Shown here: piece after piece, positions 1-4,385 of the stretch
Layout of the letters: the number at the start of each line of letters is the position of its first letter
Numbering within the stretch: the stretch's first letter is position 1
Assembly: GCA_937915485.1 (NCBI GenBank)
Contig: CALGII010000207.1
Coordinates: forward strand, 1 to 6,321
DNA: 6,321 nucleotides
DNA from: an uncultured Ignavibacteriota bacterium
GTDB lineage: Bacteria > Bacteroidota > Ignavibacteria > Tepidaquicellales > Tepidaquicellaceae
Direction: 5' to 3'
Made by a program: the position numbers and the translations under genes
The notes under the pieces: model-generated
The model's database searches: none
What the model was told of the DNA's origin: nothing
Seen by the model: the letters and a program-made list of their open reading frames with translations, nothing else

Positions 1-644
1 CATTCAGGGTTTACGTGAGTGACAGCACGGCGCCGCGGCAGTTGAACGGCGCGTTCGTCGAATCGAATGACGTTCAGGCCGCGACGGGTCAGGGGGCTCC
101 GGGTGCGGATTCGCTTGGGAGGAAACTTCTTATGTACGTATTCAATTCGAGTTACGATACGAACATTGCAAATTATAAAAATAAGAATCTGTATATAACC
201 ACGTTGTTTGATATAATGTATGTATGGGCGCCAAGATTATTAAGTCCCTCGGCGAATTTCAGCGAAGGGGATTCGCTTATAATATATCCTTATCAGATAA
301 CAATGCCCGGCGCTTATTATGAATTCTACACAGTAGCGCCGACAGTTCCCGTTATAAACATTTCGACGGAGATTCCCGATAAATACGATTTGATGCAGAA
401 CTATCCAAATCCGTTTAATCCCGCAACGAAGATAAGGTTCGATTTACCTGAGAAGGCAGTAGTTACGATAAGAATATACAACGTGCTTGGGCAGGTTGTC
501 GCGACGCTTGTAAACAGGCAATTGCTTGACGCGGGGAAACACCAGACGGAGTTCATCGGAGACGGTTACGCGAGCGGCGTTTATTTTTACAGGATAGAAA
601 GCGATAAATTCACGCAGACAAAAAGAATGGTGCTATTGAAATAA
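1..644 (+). CDS. 3' part of a T9SS-exported protein (type A sorting domain), 5'-truncated
   Basis: The frame is open from the first complete codon at base 3 to a TAA at 642-644, so the gene begins upstream of the window. The GTG at 15 has no special claim to be the start. The first ~120 visible residues are Ser/Thr/Tyr/Asn-rich and beta-like, and I do not recognise a domain in them. From about base 372 the protein becomes a clear T9SS type A C-terminal sorting domain: an IPDKYDL linker, MQNYPNPFNPATK, then a FlgD-Ig-like stretch (VTIRIYNVLGQVVATL ... GVYFYRI), ending in KRMVLLK. In this family the domain directs the protein, after Sec export, through the outer membrane, and it is then usually cleaved or used for surface anchoring. 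The role of the passenger domain cannot be told from what is here. The next gene starts 25 bases downstream on the same strand, which suggests an operon. Confidence 0.85.
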   Translation, partial: FRVYVSDSTAPRQLNGAFVESNDVQAATGQGAPGADSLGRKLLMYVFNSSYDTNIANYKNKNLYITTLFDIMYVWAPRLLSPSANFSEGDSLIIYPYQITMPGAYYEFYTVAPTVPVINISTEIPDKYDLMQNYPNPFNPATKIRFDLPEKAVVTIRIYNVLGQVVATLVNRQLLDAGKHQTEFIGDGYASGVYFYRIESDKFTQTKRMVLLK

Positions 645-669
645 TTTTTAAATTTCAAATTATAAAAAT

Positions 670-1758
670 ATGAAAAGAATAATTTTATTGTTGGTTATTC
701 TTTTGGCAGGTTTCGTTAATCTTCAGTCACAGACGGTGCTTTTCAGGAGCGGAAGGTTCCTTCATCATTCGACGGGAGGATGTATCTGGGGACCTAACGG
801 AAGTTCAACGAGCGTGCCGCTGCAGATGGCAGCATACAACACTCTGCACGGCTACACGGGGCAGAACGCGGTTACGATGACGGAGAGCGGCTGGCCTGAA
901 ACTCCGTGGGACAACGAGTGGGAGAGATGGCACAGGATATTCGAGAACAAAGATACCACGCTGGCGGACATACGTCCGATACTTCAGAACAATAAAATTG
1001 TGGTAATCAAATCCTGTTTTCCTTCCTCGTCAATGACGGGGGTGGGACAGCCTTCGGATACATTGTCACCGACAAACAAGACGATATATAATTACAAGTG
1101 GCACTGGCGGCATATAATTCAGAGGATGAGGACGCGACCGCAGAATTTTTTTGTTATGTGGACGAATGCACCGCTCGTGTCGGGCGCGACGAATTTAAAC
1201 GCGGCGAGATGGTCAAAGCAGTTTTGCAAGTGGGCAAAGGACACGCTTACGGCAGGGCTTGATCCCGTCATAGGAAGTTTTCCACAGAACATCTATGTGT
1301 TCGATTTCTTTTCGAAACTGACGGACACTACGGGTTACATGCTTTCGCAGTACGCGCAGAGTTCTTCGGACAGCCATCCGAACGCGGCAGCGACAACGCT
1401 CGTGGCACCGCAGTTCGTAACGGAAATATTCGATCATTCAATCGCGTACGAGAGCATTTACGCGGGAGTGTCATTAATAGGCAGTGAATTGCCCGAGTCA
1501 TTTTCACTGATGCAGAATTATCCGAATCCGTTCAATCAATCTACAATTTTCAAATTTCAATGTTCAAAAAAAGAATTAGTAATATTAAAAGTGTTTGACG
1601 TTTCGGGAAGGGAAGCCGCTTTGTTGGTTAATGAGATGCTAAACCCGGGAACGTATCAGGTCAGGTTCAACGGCAGCGGATTGTCGAGCGGAGTATATTA
1701 TTACAGATTAGAGGCGGAGAATTTTATCGAAACAAGAAAAATGATACTGTTGAAATAA
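670..1758 (+). CDS. Secreted SGNH/GDSL-like hydrolase with T9SS sorting domain
   Basis: The protein has 362 residues. Residues 1-20 form a Sec signal peptide (KR, then a Leu/Ile/Val core), with likely cleavage LQS|QT. The middle (about 23-265) has spaced motifs that match the layout of SGNH-like hydrolases: FLHHSTGG (30-37, candidate nucleophile Ser34 in place of the usual GDS), VVIKSCFPSSS (111-121), FFVMWTNAPL (160-169), VFDFFSKLT (210-218), and DSHPN (234-238, candidate Asp/His of the triad). SGNH enzymes cleave esters, often acyl groups on carbohydrates. The substrate here is unknown, and the family call rests on motif memory rather than alignment. Residues ~274-362 are a T9SS type A sorting domain (LMQNYPNPFNQ ... 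GVYYYRL ... KMILLK). The ATG at 670 lies at the edge of the signal peptide; no Shine-Dalgarno is visible, only A/T-rich sequence, which is common in this group. The gene is 25 bases behind gene 1 with no visible terminator or promoter between them. Confidence 0.75.
   Translation: MKRIILLLVILLAGFVNLQSQTVLFRSGRFLHHSTGGCIWGPNGSSTSVPLQMAAYNTLHGYTGQNAVTMTESGWPETPWDNEWERWHRIFENKDTTLADIRPILQNNKIVVIKSCFPSSSMTGVGQPSDTLSPTNKTIYNYKWHWRHIIQRMRTRPQNFFVMWTNAPLVSGATNLNAARWSKQFCKWAKDTLTAGLDPVIGSFPQNIYVFDFFSKLTDTTGYMLSQYAQSSSDSHPNAAATTLVAPQFVTEIFDHSIAYESIYAGVSLIGSELPESFSLMQNYPNPFNQSTIFKFQCSKKELVILKVFDVSGREAALLVNEMLNPGTYQVRFNGSGLSSGVYYYRLEAENFIETRKMILLK
1525..1567 (+). repeat. 43-base block shared with the sorting domain of the last gene (copy 1)
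   Basis: This block begins at aatccgttcaatcaa and ends with the 19 bases TTCAAATTTCAATGTTCAA (1549-1567). It matches 6228-6270 at 40 of 43 positions without gaps by eye. It encodes NPFNQ followed by IFKFQCS. The two other sorting domains in the window have FNPATKIRF and FNPVTKINF at this place and do not share the DNA. The block is more AT-rich than the coding sequence around it. Confidence 0.7.
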
Positions 1759-2199
1759 AATTTTCGGATGCATAAATAATTTCGGATTCCAATAGAAAAA
1801 TTCCTGCACGGGATTATGATAAGAATTTTTTTAAATGAATAATTATATGGGATCCGGAAATCGGGAAATATGGCAATTAATTTGAGAAAATCCGGCGGAT
1901 TTTTAAGAAAGGATATTTAAGACGAAAAAAGCCGGAATCGTGCTCAAGAGGTATAAATTTAATGTATTATTTTTAATAACTTGAATTTTGTTTTTTTAAA
2001 ATACATATTATGCGGTATATAAATAGTTATTTGTAATAGTTTTGCTCTCGGTTTTGCCGCATCGCTGCCAGATACTGCTAAGTTTGCATCCAGATCCTGA
2101 GAAACAAATCACGATTACATAAAAATAGCAAAATTATATAAAAAAATTGAAACCGGATTTACCGTAACAAAATAAAAAAATTTCTTGAAAGGAAACACA
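1759..2199. other. 441-base AT-rich intergenic region and probable cold-shock leader
   Basis: No convincing coding frame is seen. Just after the hydrolase stop, TTTCGGAT occurs twice (1762-1769, 1780-1787). A small hairpin AAAATCC/GGATTTT with a three-base loop (1887-1903) ends in T residues and could be a weak terminator for the upstream genes. From about 1960 to 2040 the sequence is extremely AT-rich, with a TATAAA at 2018-2023 that could serve as a -10 element but has no good partner upstream. A less AT-rich patch at 2043-2100, with CCAGAT twice (2068-2073, 2090-2095), sits between AT-rich flanks. It may be part of a long transcribed leader of the cold-shock gene, as known for E. coli cspA; that is inference. 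Confidence 0.4.
2187..2193 (+). promoter_or_regulatory. Ribosome binding site of the cold-shock gene
   Basis: GAAAGGA lies six bases before the ATG at 2200. It fixes the start at 2200 rather than at the in-frame TTG at 2185, which would put the ribosome binding site inside the coding sequence and add five residues absent from the family. Confidence 0.7.
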
Positions 2200-2400
2200 A
2201 TGGAAAAAGGTACTGTTAAATGGTTCAACGCTTCAAAAGGCTTTGGATTCATCACCGTAGAAGGCAAGAAAGATGTATTCGTACATTTCAAAGCCATTAA
2301 CGGCGAAGGTTACAAATCGTTAAACGAAGGAGATACAGTCGAATTCGAGATTGAAGACGGACCAAAAGGACCTCAGGCTGCTAACGTGACAAAAGTTTAA
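2200..2400 (+). CDS. csp: Cold-shock protein (CspA family, single CSD domain)
   Basis: This is a 66-residue protein, the usual length for bacterial CspA-type proteins. It starts MEKGTVKWFNASKGFGFI and carries both nucleic-acid binding motifs of the cold-shock domain: RNP1 KGFGFI (about residues 13-18) and RNP2 VFVHF (about 27-31). The family-typical LNEGDTVEFEIEDGPKGPQAANV follows in shorter segments to the end. The five-stranded beta barrel binds single-stranded RNA and DNA through surface aromatics and acts in the cytoplasm as an RNA chaperone and transcription antiterminator, in cold adaptation or in general growth. Which paralogue it is cannot be decided from sequence alone. It appears monocistronic: a long AT-rich region precedes it, and a strong terminator begins 40 bases after the stop. 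It converges on the LamG gene, and no functional link to the neighbouring secreted proteins is evident. Confidence 0.97.
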   Translation: MEKGTVKWFNASKGFGFITVEGKKDVFVHFKAINGEGYKSLNEGDTVEFEIEDGPKGPQAANVTKV

Positions 2401-2439
2401 TTTGTAGATAACAAGTATAGAATTTGTATCACTGGAAGC

Positions 2440-2470
2440 AAAGGACCGGCGCGAAGCCGGTCCTTTTTTT
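2440..2470 (+). terminator. Rho-independent terminator of the cold-shock gene
   Basis: The stem GGACCGGC (2443-2450) pairs perfectly with GCCGGTCC (2456-2463) around the loop GCGAA. AAA/TTT can extend it to 11 pairs, and it is followed by seven T residues (2464-2470). It lies between two convergent genes. Read from the other strand, the stem is followed only by TTTGC, so it should work mainly for the + strand. Confidence 0.93.
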
Positions 2471-2495
2471 ATTGATGTATTTGAATAACTTTTTG

Positions 2496-4031
2496 TTACT
2501 TGATAAGAAGCATCTTCTTTGTTTCGATATAACCGTTCACATTGAGTCTGTAGAAATAGGCGCCGCTTGACAAATGCGAAGCGTTAAACTCAACCGTATA
2601 ATTGCCGGCGTTCTTCACGTCATTGACGAGCGAAGCGATTTCTCTTCCGAGCGCGTCATAGACTTTCAGAGAAACGTGACCGTTTTTCGGAATGCTGAAA
2701 TTAATTTTTGTTACGGGGTTGAACGGATTCGGATAATTCTGAGAGAGTTTGTAATCTTTCGGTAATTGAGAGATTACAGGATTCACTGAAGTAACATAAC
2801 CGAGGTTAGCGTTCCAGGTAGCGGCGATTTCAGCGGAATCAAGCGCTCTCTTATAGAATCTGAATTCATCCATTTTGCCTTCAAGACCTGCCGATGAACT
2901 GTAGCCGCCTACGCTGAATCCCGTGCCCGCAGTGAAGTTAAACGGAGTTTGCGAGACTGTATTAATGAGCGAGCCGTTTTTATAGACCTTAACGTTCGAC
3001 GCTGCAGAATCATAAACGATATGAATCACGTTGGGTCCCGGGAAAATACCGTTTATCTGAACGTCCGTAACGCCCGTGCCTCTAAGTACCGCGCCGCCAG
3101 TAGGAGCTACACCGCCCACGAAGCAGCGGAATGAATGACCCGCGTCACCGAACAGATATCTTGTTGTCGAAGGAGTCACGAGGTTGCTGAGCCACATACT
3201 GATAGTGAAACTGCTTGTTCCTGTCGTAAGGCTGTATCCCGTTACGATTTTAGCGCTTGCTGTTGCCGTGCCCGCGAGGCAGCTGTCGAACTGTCCGCCG
3301 TCGGTAAGGGTAAGGCTTGTAAGAGTTGGATTCAACGTACCCGCGCCCGGAACCGCGTAGTTATGAATCGACGTGGTTGTCGGGTTGTTGAGGAATTTGT
3401 AATAAAGCAGGTCAGGCAGAGTGTATGTCGGAGTCGCATTTTCAACGTCGAAACCGATATTAACGGTTGCAGCGTCGCCGCTGTTATAAGGAGCGAACGG
3501 ACAGCCGCCTACAGACCAGACTCTTCTTATGCCGGACGTTGTGGAATTGTAAACCGAGCCGCCTGAGCCGGTAGCGCCGCACTGACCGACGAACAGCACG
3601 AGGCTCTTTGTCGGGTCGTAATTGAAGGCGTGGTCAAGAGTAATGCTTGTCCACTGACCTACGGCGTGAGTTAATGTGGTTGACGCTGCATAATAAACCG
3701 TATCGAAAGTACCCGAATAAAATGCACCCGATACGAGATTTGTTATTGTATCCTGAGCCATCAAAATCCGAAGGTCAGTGTAAGTCCTTGTTCCCGCTCC
3801 TGAGTGGCGGAAATAAACTTTTGTTATTTTCATTCCTGCAGGAAGGGGAGTCGGCTGATTGAACTCTCCTGCCAGAAAGAGTGAATTGACTGCTTTTCCG
3901 CCGGCGACATTAAACGGAAATGAATTACTTGTAGTGCCTGTATTAAGATTGTAATACATAGGCGTCTGCGCCATTAGATTCAGGAATGATCCAAAAATTA
4001 GGAAGAGGATTAAAAGGTATAACTTTTTCAT
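2496..4031 (-). CDS. Secreted LamG-domain surface protein with T9SS sorting domain
   Basis: The protein has 511 residues from the ATG at 4031. That start is preferred over the ATG five codons upstream (4046) because AAAGG sits seven bases before it and the signal peptide then begins with MKK. Residues 1-21 are a Sec signal peptide (cleavage LMA|QT). Residues ~24-200 form a beta-rich domain I do not recognise by name (AGMKITKVYFRHSG, LVLFVGQCG). Residues ~204-412 are a LamG/concanavalin-type jelly roll: FTISMWLS, a VKVYKNGSLI strand, and the diagnostic GKMDEFRFYKRALDSAEI near 385-402. Such domains bind carbohydrate or protein and are usually non-catalytic. Residues 421-511 are the T9SS type A sorting domain (LSQNYPNPFNPVTK ... 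GAYFYRL ... KKMLLIK). The likely role is an adhesin-like or glycan-binding surface protein. It converges with the cold-shock gene and diverges from the propeller gene, so it is probably transcribed alone. Confidence 0.88.
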   Translation of the reverse strand: MKKLYLLILFLIFGSFLNLMAQTPMYYNLNTGTTSNSFPFNVAGGKAVNSLFLAGEFNQPTPLPAGMKITKVYFRHSGAGTRTYTDLRILMAQDTITNLVSGAFYSGTFDTVYYAASTTLTHAVGQWTSITLDHAFNYDPTKSLVLFVGQCGATGSGGSVYNSTTSGIRRVWSVGGCPFAPYNSGDAATVNIGFDVENATPTYTLPDLLYYKFLNNPTTTSIHNYAVPGAGTLNPTLTSLTLTDGGQFDSCLAGTATASAKIVTGYSLTTGTSSFTISMWLSNLVTPSTTRYLFGDAGHSFRCFVGGVAPTGGAVLRGTGVTDVQINGIFPGPNVIHIVYDSAASNVKVYKNGSLINTVSQTPFNFTAGTGFSVGGYSSSAGLEGKMDEFRFYKRALDSAEIAATWNANLGYVTSVNPVISQLPKDYKLSQNYPNPFNPVTKINFSIPKNGHVSLKVYDALGREIASLVNDVKNAGNYTVEFNASHLSSGAYFYRLNVNGYIETKKMLLIK

Positions 4032-4038
4032 TCTTTTA

Positions 4039-4043
4039 CCTTT
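4039..4043 (-). promoter_or_regulatory. Ribosome binding site deciding the LamG gene start
   Basis: On the minus strand AAAGG lies seven bases before the ATG at 4031. The alternative ATG at 4046 overlaps this site and has only A/T-rich sequence before it, so 4031 is the better start. Confidence 0.55.
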
Positions 4044-4070
4044 CATTTTTAGTTTGATAATACTGCTTGA

Positions 4071-4103
4071 AATAGATAGTGCATTTTTGAAAGAATATTC
4101 AAA
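4071..4103 (-). promoter_or_regulatory. Candidate Bacteroidota-type promoter for the LamG gene
   Basis: On the minus strand TTTG (4103-4100) is followed after 21 bases by TATCTATT (4078-4071). This resembles the Bacteroidota housekeeping pattern TTTG, 19-21 bases, TAnnTTTG (6 of 8 against TATCTTTG). Transcription would start near 4066, leaving a leader of about 35 bases. A second possible pair lies further upstream (TTTG, 21 bases, TTTTTTTG). The region is AT-rich, so chance matches are easy, and it is not certain that this lineage uses the consensus. Confidence 0.35.
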
Positions 4104-4148
4104 AAAATCAAGTCAGTAAATAAGTTAACAAACATTTATAGAATATTC
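4093..4148. repeat. Two copies of the palindrome GAATATTC
   Basis: The perfect 8-base palindrome occurs at 4093-4100 and 4141-4148, 48 bases apart start to start. The first copy lies inside the spacer of the candidate LamG promoter, next to its -33 element. It could be an operator pair, but AT-rich palindromes arise often by chance in such sequence. Confidence 0.3.
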
Positions 4149-4170
4149 ACGGATTTATTTTTATGAAGGG

Positions 4171-4219
4171 AAACAGGTTTCATTTCACATACAGTACTTC
4201 TGTCCGATGAAACCTTTTT
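4171..4219 (+). terminator. Orphan terminator-like hairpin between divergent genes
   Basis: AGGTTTCAT (4175-4183) pairs over nine perfect bases with ATGAAACCT (4207-4215). With one bulged C the stem extends by AAA/TTT. Inside the 23-base loop, ACAG (4191-4194) can pair with CTGT (4200-4203). The stem runs straight into TTTTT (4215-4219). No gene on the + strand ends here: the gene to the left is on the minus strand. The structure could therefore end a short untranslated RNA, act as a leader attenuator of the propeller gene, or be a DNA-level element. Confidence 0.45.
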
Positions 4220-4244
4220 ATTGTGATAGTTGATTATAAAGAGA

Positions 4245-4271
4245 CGGAATCCCTTTAAAAAGGTTATTCCG
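4245..4271. other. Second hairpin in the divergent intergenic region
   Basis: CGGAAT (4245-4250) pairs with ATTCCG (4266-4271). After a small internal loop, CCTT (4252-4255) pairs with AAGG (4260-4263) around TAAA. An alternative partner exists: CCCTTT (4251-4256) can instead pair with AAAGGG (4284-4289), which would disrupt the inner stem. The rest of 4290-4375 is AT-rich with no further structure or clear promoter that I can support. Confidence 0.4.
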
Positions 4272-4375
4272 AGTGATTTTCAAAAAGGGTAAGATTCGAT
4301 ATGAATTGAGATTATTTCATTGTGTTAAATGAATAATAATATTACTATATTAACGTATTACAATTTATTTTTCAC

Positions 4376-4381
4376 GGGAGG
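4376..4381 (+). promoter_or_regulatory. Strong Shine-Dalgarno of the propeller gene
   Basis: GGGAGG sits four bases before the ATG at 4386. It is the best ribosome binding site in the window and supports both the start and the reality of the long frame that follows. Confidence 0.8.
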
Positions 4382-4385
4382 AAAA

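Noticed and set aside
15..17. GTG as a start for the first gene
   Set aside because: The frame is open to the window edge, no ribosome binding site or signal peptide is present, and a T9SS cargo must begin with a signal peptide.
1213..1437. A 74-codon minus-strand frame
   Set aside because: It is antisense to the hydrolase gene, including its DSHPN motif, and is an Arg-rich shadow.
1762..1787. Two copies of TTTCGGAT as part of a CRISPR or attachment site
   Set aside because: There are only two 8-base copies, with no further units, spacers or integrase nearby.
1887..1903. Hairpin AAAATCC/GGATTTT as a firm terminator for the hydrolase gene
   Set aside because: The stem is only seven, mostly A-T, pairs with a three-base loop and hardly any T-run beyond the stem, and it lies about 130 bases after the stop. 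Kept only as a weak possibility in the intergenic entry.
2043..2100. A tRNA or known riboswitch in the less AT-rich patch
   Set aside because: No cloverleaf arms, no GGTTCRA-type T-loop and no recognisable riboswitch core could be found.
2185..2199. A TTG start that would lengthen the cold-shock protein by five residues
   Set aside because: The extension would swallow the ribosome binding site GAAAGGA, and the family starts at M-x-K-G-T-V-K-W-F.
2115..2297. A 60-codon minus-strand frame overlapping the cold-shock gene
   Set aside because: It is antisense to the conserved RNP motifs and its sequence is hydrophobic low-complexity from AT-rich DNA.
3135..3566. A 143-codon + strand frame, Cys- and Arg-rich
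   Set aside because: It is exactly antisense to the well-supported LamG domain. Its composition is that of a shadow frame, and it has no recognisable domain and no ribosome binding site.
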